Origin: CAZTUH01 sp964616175
GTDB taxonomy: Bacteria > Pseudomonadota > Gammaproteobacteria > Burkholderiales > Burkholderiaceae_B
Direction: 5' to 3'
NCBI GenBank assembly: GCA_964616175.1
Contig: CAZTUH010000005.1
Coordinates: 62,001 to 126,000 of the forward strand
DNA: 64,000 nt
The notes beneath the pieces are model-generated. The model had not been told where the DNA came from, searched no databases, and saw nothing but the letters and a program-made list of their open reading frames with translations. The number at the start of each line of letters is the position of its first letter. Positions within the stretch are counted from its first letter, which is position 1. The position numbers and the translations under genes were made by a program. Shown here piece by piece: positions 20,777-30,469 of this stretch.

Positions 20777-21559
20777 ATGGCTAAATTGGATTTAAAAAAT
20801 TCTAAAAAAATATATACCGAAAATGAATTAGATGACTATTTTGGATATCAGAATGTTTCTAAATCAGAAAAGTCCAAAAAAGTTTTAAAAGTATTTGAAT
20901 CTGTTGCTTGGCGTTATGATCTCATGAATGACTTAATGTCATTCGGATTACATCGTATTTGGAAAAATTTTTTGGTCTATCGAATTCAAGTAAGACCTGG
21001 AATGAAAGTTCTAGATGTTGCTGGAGGCACAGGAGATCTAGCTATTGCTTTTGCAAAAATAATAAGATCAACTGGGGAAGTTTGGTTAACTGATATAAGT
21101 GCATCAATGTTGCATATTGCTCGGGATCGTTTGATTAACTCAGGCATGATAATTCCAACCATTCTTTGTGATGCTGAATCTTTGCCTTTTCCTGAAAAAT
21201 ATTTTGATAGGATCAGTCTTAGTTTTGGATTGAGAAACATAACTAACAAAGATCGGGCTTTGAAAGAAATCGTTAGGATTTTAAAAATTGGTGGAAAATT
21301 TACAATCCTGGAATTTTCAAAAACAAATAAATGTTTAAAATCAATTTATGATAGGTATTCTTTTTATATTATTCCTTGGTTAGGAGAAAAAATTGCCAAA
21401 GATAAATATAGCTACCGTTATTTGGTTGAATCTATAAGAATGCATCCGGATCAAGATACTCTGGCAAAAATGATGCTCGATGTTGGTCTAAATAGGGTAA
21501 GATATTTCAATATGACTGGAGGTATTGTGGCTTTACATGAGGGTTTTAAGATTTCTTGA
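20777..21559 (+). CDS. ubiE: Ubiquinone/menaquinone C-methyltransferase UbiE
   Basis: SAM-dependent C-methylation of the quinone ring. Motif [18 protein letters not shown] is at about residues 76-92. The family signatures [17 protein letters not shown] (about 45-61) and [25 protein letters not shown] (key pieces FGLRNI and LKIGG) are present, and the C-terminal [12 protein letters not shown] is complete. Length is 260. In a betaproteobacterial respiratory context it serves ubiquinone synthesis. Followed, after a gap, by ubiJ and ubiB. A tail region with weak terminator features lies directly downstream. Confidence 0.97.
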   Translation: MAKLDLKNSKKIYTENELDDYFGYQNVSKSEKSKKVLKVFESVAWRYDLMNDLMSFGLHRIWKNFLVYRIQVRPGMKVLDVAGGTGDLAIAFAKIIRSTGEVWLTDISASMLHIARDRLINSGMIIPTILCDAESLPFPEKYFDRISLSFGLRNITNKDRALKEIVRILKIGGKFTILEFSKTNKCLKSIYDRYSFYIIPWLGEKIAKDKYSYRYLVESIRMHPDQDTLAKMMLDVGLNRVRYFNMTGGIVALHEGFKIS

Positions 21560-21592
21560 GATGTTATGTGAGCCAATAAAAAAATTATTAGG

Positions 21593-21632
21593 AAAAATGA
21601 ATAAATTTCTAAGAAATCTGCTCATTTTTTTT
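21593..21632 (+). terminator. Probable intrinsic terminator after ubiE
   Basis: AAAAATGA at 21593-21600 pairs with TCATTTTT at about 21622-21629, with an inner ATTTC/GAAAT stem around a TAA loop, and the hairpin runs straight into a T tract. It starts about 35 bp after the ubiE stop. Confidence 0.5.
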
Positions 21633-21886
21633 AATCAATGAAATTGAAAATTAGCTGCTTTAAAGAAACACTTGTAGAATGTGTTCGTTACATAATTCAG
21701 CAAGGTTAATTCTTGTAAAATTATTAATGATTTTCATAGGATTGAATCTCTTATTGCAAATTTGATTAATATAAAAGATAAATTTTTTAGATTTTTTTCT
21801 TTCGAGGTTAAAGTAAATTTTCTAGAAAAAGTCGAAAGAATAAAATTTAGTCAACTATGTAATCAGAAATTCTTAACAATTGAATC
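21633..21886. other. Gene-free interval between ubiE and ubiJ
   Basis: AT-rich with stops in every frame. In free-living Burkholderiales a Tim44-like gene often sits between ubiE and ubiJ; it is missing here, and no residue of it is recognisable. Confidence 0.45.
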
Positions 21887-21898
21887 TTGATCTATCAA

Positions 21899-22543
21899 AT
21901 GAAATTGAATTTTTCTATTTTTATATCTCAGATAATATCTTCAACTCTAAATAACATCCGAAAATGTAATAAGGAAGCCAATAATCCTTTTTTATATCAT
22001 AATGGAAAAAGAATATGTTTCATATTTTTAGATCTTACCATTACTTTAGAGATAGATAATCAAGGTTATTTATCTCCTGCGGAAACTCATTTCTCTCCTG
22101 ATGTAATCATTAAATTTCAAATAGATAAAATCAAATTATCTAAGTTATTTCCTAGAAGAAATTTTTTCCTGGATATGTATGATTACATTCATGTTTCTGG
22201 GGATGCATCTTTAATAAAAGAATTTACTAGTTTCTTTTCTAATCATTTTTTAGAGATAGTTAGAAAATTAGAATTAATTTCTAATGCTTTCTTTGGTTTT
22301 TCAGAACAATTTGGGGTTAATAGATTATTTTCCCGACCTGTCTTTGCTCAAATAAAGAAAAACATAATGGAAAACTTTTCCGAATTTCTGGTTGAAGAAC
22401 AAGAAATTTTAGTGAATCATTCCTTATTAAAACAATTTGAATCCAATAATGAAAAAATAGATATTGCAATAAAGATATTGGAAGAGAAGACAAATTCTTT
22501 GAAAAATCGTTTAAACCGTTTATCTTTAATTCCAGGTTTTTAA
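21899..22543 (+). CDS. ubiJ: Ubiquinone biosynthesis accessory factor UbiJ
   Basis: Non-catalytic SCP2-domain protein of the soluble ubiquinone assembly complex; it binds lipid intermediates together with UbiK. The N-terminal region (about residues 20-125) has the SCP2 pattern, with GKRICFIFLDLTITLEI, DVIIKFQIDKIKLSKLF and YIHVSGDASLIKEFTSFF. The C-terminal region (about 140-214) is helical and charged. Sequence identity to any reference is low, so the call relies on the fold pattern plus position directly before ubiB. ATG at 21899 is preferred over the TTG at 21887. Confidence 0.85.
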   Translation: MKLNFSIFISQIISSTLNNIRKCNKEANNPFLYHNGKRICFIFLDLTITLEIDNQGYLSPAETHFSPDVIIKFQIDKIKLSKLFPRRNFFLDMYDYIHVSGDASLIKEFTSFFSNHFLEIVRKLELISNAFFGFSEQFGVNRLFSRPVFAQIKKNIMENFSEFLVEEQEILVNHSLLKQFESNNEKIDIAIKILEEKTNSLKNRLNRLSLIPGF

Positions 22544-22546
22544 ACT

Positions 22547-24106
22547 GTGTTTATTTTCTTTCATTTAATGCGAATTATTTTTTTATCATTGCGATATGGT
22601 CTTACCGATTTATTAATCTCCTCCTTTGAACATCCTTTAATATCTTTTTTTTTGAAAAGTTTTATATCTAAAAAGAATCTTAAATTTTCTAAAGAAAAGC
22701 GTCTGCGACTTGCTTTAGAAGTTATGGGTCCTATTTTTGTTAAATTTGGTCAATTATTATCTACTAGGAAAGATCTAATTTCCTCCGAATTATCCAATGA
22801 GTTGGAATCTCTTCAAGATAATGTTACCCCATTTCCTTCATCAGAATCTATAGAAAGCATTGAGAAAGCTTTAGGATGTTCGATAGACTTTTTGTTCTCA
22901 AAGTTTGAATCAATTCCGGTTGCTTCAGCCTCTATTGCACAAGTACACTTTGCCGAATTATATGATGGAAGAAAAGTTGCTGTTAAAGTATTAAGACCAA
23001 ATGTTCGGGACATTATTGAAAAAGATTTAGCTCTTCTTAAACTTGTTTCTCAAATAGTCGAGATTTTTGGAAATGATACTCGTCGGTTAAAACCCAGAGC
23101 AATTGTAGATGAATTTGATAAGTATCTCCACAATGAGTTGGACTTAGTTAAGGAGGCATCCAACTGCAGCCAGTTACGTCGAAATTTTAGTAATGGATAT
23201 GATCGAAAGAATATGTTAATGGTGCCGAAAGTTATTTGGGAGTACACTCGAAGTACTGTATTTACTATGCAGAGAATGTACGGTATTCCAATAGGTCAGG
23301 TAGATAAATTACGTCTTTCTGGAATTGATATTCCAACACTTGCGTGCCTTGGAGTAGAAGTTTTTTTTACACAAGTGTTTTCAGATGGTTTTTTTCATGC
23401 TGATATGCATCCTGGAAACATCTATGTTTCTAACAATCCAGAAACATTAGGTCGTTATATTGCATTGGATTTTGGCATCGTTGGATCTTTGTCTGAATTT
23501 GATAAGAACTATCTTGCTCAAAATTTCTTAGCTTTTTTCCATCGAGATTATCGAAGAGTTGCTCAATTACATATCGAGTGCGGTTGGGTTCCTCCAAATA
23601 CTAGAGAAGAAGAGTTAGAAGGAGCAATTCGATCTGTTTGCGAACCATATTTTGACCGAGCCTTGTCGGAAATTTCATTGGGACAGATTTTATTGCGATT
23701 ATTCCAGGTATCGAGAGATTTTAATATTGAAATACAACCTCAGCTTGTTCTGTTGCAAAAAACTCTTTTAAATGTTGAGGGATTAGGACGTCAGTTAGAT
23801 CCTAATTTGGACCTTTGGAAAACAGCAAAGCCATATCTTGAAAAATGGACAAGGGAACAAGTAGGTCTAGGAAGTTTATGTCATGCCATTAGAAAAGAAT
23901 CAAGACAATGGGGAAGGATTTTGCCAGCACTTCCTCGTTTAATTCATGAAAATTTAGAATGCAAGAATCTGAATTCATACTTGTTGCAAGAAATAAGTCG
24001 TTTACAGTATAGTTATCAAAAATTCAACCGTTTTATGATTTTTGTGTTGCTGATCTTTGCTGGTATAATCTTATTTATGAATATTTCCATTTGGAACTTC
24101 TTATAG
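22547..24106 (+). CDS. ubiB: Ubiquinone biosynthesis regulatory protein kinase-like UbiB
   Basis: Atypical kinase or ATPase of the ADCK/COQ8 family needed for ubiquinone synthesis at the inner membrane. The KxGQ-type motif is [15 protein letters not shown] at about residues 63-77, the alanine-rich nucleotide loop is [13 protein letters not shown], the invariant Lys is in KVAVKVLRP, and the catalytic and metal-binding segments are [11 protein letters not shown] and [12 protein letters not shown]-terminal membrane helix ([18 protein letters not shown]) anchors it. The start is GTG at 22547 or ATG at 22568; both leave the family core intact. Four bases separate it from ubiJ, and its stop abuts the next ATG. 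Confidence 0.95.
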   Translation: MFIFFHLMRIIFLSLRYGLTDLLISSFEHPLISFFLKSFISKKNLKFSKEKRLRLALEVMGPIFVKFGQLLSTRKDLISSELSNELESLQDNVTPFPSSESIESIEKALGCSIDFLFSKFESIPVASASIAQVHFAELYDGRKVAVKVLRPNVRDIIEKDLALLKLVSQIVEIFGNDTRRLKPRAIVDEFDKYLHNELDLVKEASNCSQLRRNFSNGYDRKNMLMVPKVIWEYTRSTVFTMQRMYGIPIGQVDKLRLSGIDIPTLACLGVEVFFTQVFSDGFFHADMHPGNIYVSNNPETLGRYIALDFGIVGSLSEFDKNYLAQNFLAFFHRDYRRVAQLHIECGWVPPNTREEELEGAIRSVCEPYFDRALSEISLGQILLRLFQVSRDFNIEIQPQLVLLQKTLLNVEGLGRQLDPNLDLWKTAKPYLEKWTREQVGLGSLCHAIRKESRQWGRILPALPRLIHENLECKNLNSYLLQEISRLQYSYQKFNRFMIFVLLIFAGIILFMNISIWNFL

Positions 24107-24619
24107 ATGCAATTTATGAAATTCCAAGTAGATCATTTAATTCCAAAATTTGAATCGAAGATTCTTTCAAATGAAAAATGCATATTTTTAGCAAAAGATA
24201 TTGCGAGGCCGCTAGTTTTTACCAATGGGGTTTTTGATATTTTACATCGCGGTCATGTAACGTATTTAGATCATGCTGCTCAATTTGGAGCAACATTAAT
24301 TGTTGGAATTAATACAGATAGTTCTGTTCAGCTGTTGAATAAAGGACTATGTAAACGTCCTTTGAACAAATTAGAAGATCGAAAAGCATTAATTGCTGCT
24401 TTGTCTTGTGTAACATACGTTACCGATTTTTGTGAAAAAACTCCAGAAACTTTAATTGCTAAGATCCAGCCAGAATTTTTAGTAAAGGGTGGCGATTATA
24501 ATGTTGAAAAACTACCTGAAACTGCTCTAATTCAAAGTTGGGGGGGAGAAGTTCTAGCAATTCCAATTAAGTTTAAACAATCTACATCTTTACTTATTAG
24601 TAAGATAAAAAATCTTTAG
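24107..24619 (+). CDS. rfaE2: D-glycero-beta-D-manno-heptose 1-phosphate adenylyltransferase
   Basis: Makes ADP-heptose for the LPS inner core. The nucleotidyltransferase signature FTNGVFDILHRGHVTYLDHA (key piece HRGH, an HxGH motif) is at about residues 35-50, GINTDSSV follows at about 64-71, and LVKGGDYNVEKLPE near 125. The 170 residues correspond to the stand-alone adenylyltransferase, the betaproteobacterial arrangement in which the kinase (RfaE1) is a separate gene. ATG at 24107 directly follows the ubiB stop, so the two are probably co-translated. Indicates that LPS core synthesis is retained. Confidence 0.94.
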   Translation: MQFMKFQVDHLIPKFESKILSNEKCIFLAKDIARPLVFTNGVFDILHRGHVTYLDHAAQFGATLIVGINTDSSVQLLNKGLCKRPLNKLEDRKALIAALSCVTYVTDFCEKTPETLIAKIQPEFLVKGGDYNVEKLPETALIQSWGGEVLAIPIKFKQSTSLLISKIKNL

Positions 24620-24645
24620 AAAATTCAATTTTTTTGTAACAGTTC

Positions 24646-25861
24646 TTATTTTTCAAGTAAGTTATTTGCTTTCTCAATATCTGAATTTTGAGGATCTTCT
24701 GCAATTTCTTTTAGACGAAGTTCTGAAATAATTACATTATATTTTGCTTCTGCTAGATCACATCTTGTTTTGAAGAGCATATCTAAAATTTGCTCTTCAA
24801 AACTTTCCCTAGGTTGATTAGATTTAACTAAAGATTGAAGAGATTTTTCAGTGGATTCTAGAATTTTTCTTATTTCTGAACCATTGATGATTTTTGAAAA
24901 ATATTTATGAACTAGGATTTGTACATTGTCCTGCATTGCTTCAAGAGCATAGGAGGTTTTTTCTTCAGGTGCTTGATTTTCAGAAACTGTAGATGCTGTT
25001 AATCCTCCATCAAAGATGGATAGGGAAAAGGTTAAGCCAACTCTATACTCTTTTCCGGAGTAATGTTTTTGAAAATTTTTATTTTTTTGACTGGATAAAT
25101 ACATTGTTAAGCTTGGAAAACTCCTGTTAGAAACAGCGATTGCTGTATTTCAGGCATTTATCTTCGTTTTTATTTTTGCTCGAATTATATCTGGATTGTT
25201 AATTTCTACTTTTGAATACCATTCTGTTAAAGAACCATGCGCAATATTAGAACAAGAAGAATTTCCTATCATTCTTGCGATTTTTCCTAATGAAAACTCA
25301 ACCATTTTTGAAAATTCGAGATATCTTGCGCTTAAAATATTTTCATAGAGCAATTCTTCTGCTGAAACTAAATCATAATTTGCTTCGACCTCAAAAACCT
25401 CAGAAATTGTTAATCTCCCCATGTTTAAATTGCTCTTTGTAATTTTAATTATTCGGAAAGATTTTCTTTTTCTGCTTGTAGTGTTTCTAATATATCTTGT
25501 TCTAGACGTACATTCATATGTGTTTCAGTAACACGAATTAACAAATCCTGAAAGGCTGCTTTGAATTGTTCCTCTGAATCTAAAGAAATTAAACTAGATA
25601 ACTGAATATTTTTGAAATAGTCGGATCAAAAAGTATTTGTGATAATAGGATTTCCAATCCTGTGCTAGGTTTATTAGAGAACTTCGATGAAACAATTCCA
25701 TGGATTTTATGGATAGTAAAAACTTTGTTCTTACTTGAAAAAGCTTTTTCAAGATTGACAGTCAATTCAAGAACTTTTAATAGATTTTTAGGAACAATAG
25801 TTACATTTCGAAATGAACCTAAAAAAATCAAGAACAAAAATAACAAAAGGTTTGATTGCAT
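24646..25861 (-). pseudogene. tolC: Degraded TolC-family outer-membrane efflux protein gene
   Basis: Read on the minus strand, three fragments follow the order of TolC. The first (25861-25589) has a signal-like start and LSQILFD, equivalent to the TolC segment before its coiled coil, with much of the N-terminal half missing. After a frameshift near 25590, the frame carries EQFKAAFQDLLIRVTETHMN and ends at an ochre codon (25449-25451). After another frameshift near 25425 comes MGRLTISEVFEVEANYD, like TolC FNVGLVAITDVQNARAQYD. An opal codon at 25150-25152 splits this from the last part, which has VGLTFSLSIFDGGL, like TolC VGLSFSLPIYQGG. At least four lesions are seen, so no TolC tube could be made. 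Base composition matches the neighbours. Confidence 0.85.
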
Positions 25862-26037
25862 CTAAAAGGTACTGTTGTAGCCTCGAATTCTAATTTTCAA
25901 ATCCTGAACTCTAATTTTTAATTGTCTTAAAAACTCAGAAAATCAATCGGAGGGATAAAAGGTTTCTGAAGGAGGAAAGTTTAATTGAAATATCAGTTTC
26001 ATGAACATTTCATGAAAAATGAAAAACTAACTTTAAA

Positions 26038-26877
26038 TCACCATAAATTATGAAAATGATGAAGGCAGTTACCAGATCCAACGTTTTTAAGTATATCAGC
26101 ACTTCGGATTGAATCAAGGAGATAAGATTTAGCAATATTAATGGCGTTCGGAACAGTTTGTTCTGGTAATAAAGCTGTAATCGCAGCAGATAAGGAACAA
26201 CCCGTTCCATGGAACTTGGAGTTCCTTAATCTTTTTCCTGCTATTTCGATCATCTTGTTCCCATCATAAAGAATATCTATACTATTCGCACTAGAAAGAT
26301 GTCCTCCTTTGATTAAGATCCATTGATCTATAGAATTAGACATTTTATTTCGCATTTCCTCAGCAGCAGAACGCATTTCTCGGATATTTTCTGGGGGTCT
26401 TTTATTAAGCAAAGCACCAACTTCTGGTAAATTTGGAGTAATTAATGTTACAAATGGTAAAAGTAATTCCCGAATACAAGCAATTGCTGAACTTTCAATC
26501 AATTGATCACCACTAGTAGCAAACATTACAGGATCTAGAATGATCTTTTTCAAATTCCGTTCAACTAGTTTTTCTTTTACGGCAATTATTGCATCTGATT
26601 GAGCAATCATTCCTATTTTTACAGAATCAAATAAAATATCTGAGAATAAGGTTTCTAGTTGTTTTGCAATAAAATCAGGAGGAGTAATTAAAATATCCTG
26701 AACAGTTCTAGTATTTTGAGCTGTTAATGCAGTTACAACACCACAACCATAGACACCCAATGCACTCATAACTTTAATATCAGCAAAAACACCAGCTCCA
26801 GCAGATGGATCCACTCCTGCTATACTCAGGGCATTAATAATTTTTTCTCTGCGCATTTTCTTTATAGTATTTAACAA
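26038..26877 (-). CDS. thiD: Hydroxymethylpyrimidine/phosphomethylpyrimidine kinase
   Basis: Phosphorylates the pyrimidine half of thiamine, a cytosolic ribokinase-fold enzyme. The substrate-binding start ALSIAGVDPSAGAGVFADIK is at about residues 17-36, VVTALTAQNTRTV follows, DPVMFATSGDQL is near 121, and the anion-hole motif KFHGTGCSLSAAITALL (key piece GTGCSLS) is at about 225-240. At 279 residues the C-terminus is complete. It lies 34 bp downstream of thiG on the same strand, and the two form a thiamine operon. Confidence 0.95.
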   Translation of the reverse strand: MLNTIKKMRREKIINALSIAGVDPSAGAGVFADIKVMSALGVYGCGVVTALTAQNTRTVQDILITPPDFIAKQLETLFSDILFDSVKIGMIAQSDAIIAVKEKLVERNLKKIILDPVMFATSGDQLIESSAIACIRELLLPFVTLITPNLPEVGALLNKRPPENIREMRSAAEEMRNKMSNSIDQWILIKGGHLSSANSIDILYDGNKMIEIAGKRLRNSKFHGTGCSLSAAITALLPEQTVPNAINIAKSYLLDSIRSADILKNVGSGNCLHHFHNLW

Positions 26878-26911
26878 AGATAGTATTTAAAAAAAAGACT
26901 TCTAATGGAAT

Positions 26912-27709
26912 TTAAAAAGGCTTTCCAATTAGTCCTTCTTTAGGAGAACTAGGGATGGCTGCATATTCTTTCTTCGGGATTCTACCAGAAAGAAATCCCA
27001 AATGCCCAGCTTCCACAGCTTTTTTCATAGATCTCGCCATAAGGACTGGATTTTTTGCACAAGCAATAGCCGTATTAACTAATACACCATCGCAACCAAG
27101 TTCCATTGCCATAGTAGCATCAGAAACTCCACCTATGCCAGCATCGACAATGACTGGAACCTGTGCTTGATTGATAATTAAATTTAGATTCCATGGATTT
27201 AAAATTCCCATTCCTGAACCAATTAGAGAGGCCAAAGGCATAATTGCAACAACTCCGATATCTTGAAGCATTCGACATTGAACAGGATCATCTGAGCAAT
27301 AAACCATGACTTTAAAACCTTCATTAACCAGTATCTTTGCTGCTCTTATGGTTTCAGGCATGTTTGGATATAGACTTTTTGAGTCACCTAATACTTCAAG
27401 TTTGATTAAACTAGCTCCATCAAGCAATTCCCTTGAAAGTGAAAAGATTCTTATAGCTTCTTCTGAATTGAAGCAACCTGCACTGTTAGGAAGAATAGTA
27501 AGTTTTTTTTCAGATAAACAGCTTAACAAGTTGAATTTTCTAGGATACTTATCTAAATTTAAGCGTCGGATGGCTACAGTAACAATGTCAGCTTCACTAG
27601 AATCTAGTGCAGCTGACATTTGTTCAAGATTTGCATATTTCCCAGTTCCGACTAATAATCTAGATGAATAATTGCTTCCAGCAATCAGAAAGTTATCTTT
27701 ATTAACCAT
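26912..27709 (-). CDS. thiG: Thiazole synthase
   Basis: Forms the thiazole phosphate of thiamine from 1-deoxy-xylulose 5-phosphate, dehydroglycine and ThiS-thiocarboxylate. [15 protein letters not shown] is the family N-terminus. [35 protein letters not shown] (with the Schiff-base Lys), [15 protein letters not shown] and [32 protein letters not shown] (key pieces DAGIGG and GVLVNTAIA) are all present. I choose ATG at 27709 over 27757 because the extra residues are hydrophobic and not family-like. No thiS or thiO lies next to it; those would have to be elsewhere. Confidence 0.95.
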   Translation of the reverse strand: MVNKDNFLIAGSNYSSRLLVGTGKYANLEQMSAALDSSEADIVTVAIRRLNLDKYPRKFNLLSCLSEKKLTILPNSAGCFNSEEAIRIFSLSRELLDGASLIKLEVLGDSKSLYPNMPETIRAAKILVNEGFKVMVYCSDDPVQCRMLQDIGVVAIMPLASLIGSGMGILNPWNLNLIINQAQVPVIVDAGIGGVSDATMAMELGCDGVLVNTAIACAKNPVLMARSMKKAVEAGHLGFLSGRIPKKEYAAIPSSPKEGLIGKPF

Positions 27710-28032
27710 ATTAGAAATTTTTAAAAAACTGTGTAAGAATAGCTTTAAAAAGAACAAATAAAGACTTAATACAAAAGGAGTTCCTTGATAAAAATAAAGT
27801 GAAATCCATTGAATTCTTTGATTTTAGCATGCTAAAAGCAGAGGTTAAAAATTAATTGTTTCAAAATTCTTGAAAATTCAGCATTCGCAAGAATAATAGA
27901 GATGTATATTATTCATATATAAATTTTAAAAAATACAATGTAGAAATTTAGAGAAAAAATTTCTACATCTATTTATTTTCTTGAATTTAAAAGTCAAAAT
28001 CTCTCTCCCTGGAATTTAGAATGGAATGATTG

Positions 28033-28647
28033 ATGTTGGTAATTGGATTAACTGGTGGGATTGGTTCAGGAAAAACTGAAATATCATTTTTTTTGGAAGA
28101 ATTAGGAGTGTCAGTTCTTGATGCTGATCTCATATCTAGGAATTTAACAAAACCGGGGGGCAGAGCAATACCCGCAATAGAAAGAATTTTTGGCAAAAAA
28201 GCTTTGAAAGAGGATGGTTCTCTTAACCGGTCTTGGATGCGGAAGTTGATTTTTTCAGAATTTCACCAAAGAATTAAGCTTGAGACAATATTACATCCAT
28301 TAATCAGGTATGAAATTGACTATCAGATGAAAAAAATGATTTCCTGTGATTATTCTGTTCTCATAGTTCCGCTTTTAATTGAATCGATTTCCTTTTGGAA
28401 ACAAAGGGTAGATCGCATTTGTGTTATTGATTGTGATGTCAGTACGCAAATATCACGTGTTAGAATGCGAAGTGGATTATCAGAAAACAGAGTCAAAAAT
28501 ATTATCTCAACTCAATCATCCAGAAATATTCGGCTTAGCATTGCTGATGATATCATACTCAACAATTGGTCAACTTCACTTAAGGATTTGAGAAAAAGTA
28601 TCAAATGGTACCATTTGTATTGGTCTTTTCTATCCAAAAATTTTTAG
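28033..28647 (+). CDS. coaE: Dephospho-CoA kinase
   Basis: Last step of coenzyme A synthesis. The P-loop GLTGGIGSGKTE is at about residues 5-16. DADLISRNLTKPGGRAI and LETILHPLIRYEI follow, then LIVPLLIES with the LID region RICVIDCDVSTQISRVRMRSGLSENRVKNII (key pieces VIDCD and RSGLSENRVKNI). ATG at 28033 is preceded in frame by a TTG at 28030, and I prefer the ATG. The 204 residues are complete. coaE-zapD is the normal order in Beta- and Gammaproteobacteria. Confidence 0.95.
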   Translation: MLVIGLTGGIGSGKTEISFFLEELGVSVLDADLISRNLTKPGGRAIPAIERIFGKKALKEDGSLNRSWMRKLIFSEFHQRIKLETILHPLIRYEIDYQMKKMISCDYSVLIVPLLIESISFWKQRVDRICVIDCDVSTQISRVRMRSGLSENRVKNIISTQSSRNIRLSIADDIILNNWSTSLKDLRKSIKWYHLYWSFLSKNF

Positions 28648-28713
28648 CTATTCCATAGTTAGTTTTTTACTGACAATTTATTTTAATAAAACAATTCAAA
28701 TACTATTAATTCA

Positions 28714-29484
28714 TTGAATATAAATTTTGATTATCCATTTAATGAGCGAATTCGATCTTATTTAAGGTTAGAACACTTGTTTGAGCGATTCTTCTTTTTT
28801 GCTTTGAATGATCATGATCATTTAAATGAGATGTCTATATTTTTTTTGCTCCATATCATTGAAATTAGCGATCGAACAGATTTTAAAAATTCTATATTAA
28901 AAGATTTAGAGAAATATAATTTATTTTTATCTAATTTGCGTGAACATTCTGATGTTTCTCAACATAAATTAGAAAGCATGCTGTTCAATATCAAAAATAT
29001 TTTTTCCAATTTAACTGCAATTCACGGAAAACTTGGCCAAGTTTTCCGTGATGATAACTTATTGAATACTATGAGAAATCGTCTATCTAGTTTTGGCCAT
29101 ATTGTACAATCAGATATTCAGTTGTTTCATTTTTGGAGGAAGAAACCTAGAAAAGATCGATTGGAAGACTTAAAAATTTGGGCAAAACTCATTGAACCAA
29201 TGTATCAAGGTTTAAGAATAACATTACAATTATTGAGAGATTCTGGAAATTATAAGAATGCACGAACCACTTCTGGAGAATATAAAAACTTGCTAGATGG
29301 TAGGTTCTGTCAATTGATGAGTATCCAAATAGACTCAAAATATCAAGTCTATCCTGAAATTATTGTCAATAAACATGTTGTTTGGATCCAATTTTTCAAT
29401 CAAAGTGGAGAAAAATTTACAGGAAAAGATTTGGATTTTCAAATAGCATATTTTGATGATTATGAAAGGTCACATTTACAATGA
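28714..29484 (+). CDS. zapD: Cell division protein ZapD
   Basis: Cytosolic protein that cross-links FtsZ filaments at mid-cell. The conserved start YPFNERIRSYLRLEHLFERFFFF is at about residues 6-28 (key pieces FNERIRSYLRLE and LFERF), and the protein has the usual alpha-helical N-terminal half, with a beta-rich C-terminal half from about residue 170. The start is a TTG at 28714. Length 256 matches the family. The usual follower yacG is absent: the downstream gene is on the other strand 13 bp away. A 30-bp perfect palindrome lies inside the coding region at 29022-29051. Confidence 0.92.
   Translation: MNINFDYPFNERIRSYLRLEHLFERFFFFALNDHDHLNEMSIFFLLHIIEISDRTDFKNSILKDLEKYNLFLSNLREHSDVSQHKLESMLFNIKNIFSNLTAIHGKLGQVFRDDNLLNTMRNRLSSFGHIVQSDIQLFHFWRKKPRKDRLEDLKIWAKLIEPMYQGLRITLQLLRDSGNYKNARTTSGEYKNLLDGRFCQLMSIQIDSKYQVYPEIIVNKHVVWIQFFNQSGEKFTGKDLDFQIAYFDDYERSHLQ
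29022..29051. repeat. Perfect 30-bp palindrome inside zapD
   Basis: The left half TCACGGAAAACTTGG (29022-29036) is followed immediately by its exact reverse complement (29037-29051), with no loop. It is in frame within zapD and encodes HGKLGQVFRD. Such a long perfect palindrome is not expected by chance in 64 kb. Confidence 0.8.
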
Positions 29485-29497
29485 CAAAGGGTCAGAA

Positions 29498-30469
29498 TTA
29501 GATCAAGAATCTAATTCCCGAAATTCCATGAGCACCATTCTGAAATGCTGTTTCTTTTGTATAGTGAGATTGGCCTCCTAGAGCAAATACAGGGATTCCA
29601 GCATTTTTTGCTAATTCTCTAAATTTGTCCCATCCTATTGTATTTGCACTAGAATGTGTCAGTGTTTTTAACACTGGACCTAAGAGTGCAAAATCAACTC
29701 CACAATCCCGAGCATGAATTAAATCTAAATAGTTATGTGTCGAAGCTCCAATTAATGCTTTACTCTTAGATATGTAAGATTTTATATCTTTTCGATTCAG
29801 ATCAACAGTTCTTAAATGAACTCCATCAGCTTTTTTCCACAAAAATTCTGGATGAATGCTATTTATTAGTACCTTGGCATTTGAATTATGACAATGTTGG
29901 ATAATTTTGTCTAAAGCTAAGCAAAGAGATTTTGAATTGCATCCATCAGCCCAGTTTGGTTCCCTAAATTGAACTAATTTTAAACCTTTCGATAAAGATT
30001 CATCTAATCGATTGAGAAATGAGTTTAAATTCATTGGAGATTTAATCGAGGTAATTCCATAACTTGTTGGCAAGTTCAACCAACGTAGTGGAAAATGAAT
30101 AGATGGTATGATTTTTTTCTTCATTCTTTGGATTTTTTCAAAACCAAACCATTTTAATGCTTGATGTTCTAGGTTTGAAGGAACTCCTTTCCATCGAATT
30201 ACACGAAAAAAAATCAATCGTACAACCGAATCTTTATAAGGATGCACTCGTCTAATCCATGGATAAGCTTTCTCAATATTTATGCCAATTTCCTCAGATA
30301 ATTCTCGCTTCAAAGCTTCTAATGGAGTTTCCTGAAATTCTACCTTCCCGCCTGGAAGTTCCCAACAATTGGCCCAAGATTTATTCTTTTGCCTTTTTCC
30401 GAGAAGAACACTTTTATCTAATTGAGTTAAGATGCCAACTGAAACATTCATTATCTTTTTATACATCAT
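29498..30469 (-). CDS. Nudix hydrolase fused to a ThiE/TenI-like domain
   Basis: Two-domain protein. The N-terminal half (about residues 5-130) is MutT-like, with a complete Nudix box from GKVEFQE to REL and SEEIGI (about 42-64), suited to hydrolysing oxidised nucleotides such as 8-oxo-dGTP. The C-terminal half (about 145-323) is a thiamine-phosphate-synthase-like barrel with LVQFREPNWAD, ADGVHLRTVD, GASTHNYLDL, FALLGPVLKT and VFALGGQ. This MutT-ThiE fusion is a known architecture in Beta- and Gammaproteobacteria. It overlaps the upstream ATPase gene by 11 bp and is third in the argJ operon. A separate thiE exists at 46019-46690, so the fused domain may not be the main thiamine enzyme. Confidence 0.9.
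   Translation of the reverse strand: MMYKKIMNVSVGILTQLDKSVLLGKRQKNKSWANCWELPGGKVEFQETPLEALKRELSEEIGINIEKAYPWIRRVHPYKDSVVRLIFFRVIRWKGVPSNLEHQALKWFGFEKIQRMKKKIIPSIHFPLRWLNLPTSYGITSIKSPMNLNSFLNRLDESLSKGLKLVQFREPNWADGCNSKSLCLALDKIIQHCHNSNAKVLINSIHPEFLWKKADGVHLRTVDLNRKDIKSYISKSKALIGASTHNYLDLIHARDCGVDFALLGPVLKTLTHSSANTIGWDKFRELAKNAGIPVFALGGQSHYTKETAFQNGAHGISGIRFLI

Noticed and set aside
27306..27671. 121-codon plus-strand open frame opposite thiG
   Set aside because: Antisense shadow of a fully motif-supported thiG.
27710..28020. Possible TPP riboswitch upstream of thiG
   Set aside because: I looked on the minus strand for the CTGAGA and ACCTGA core elements and found neither.
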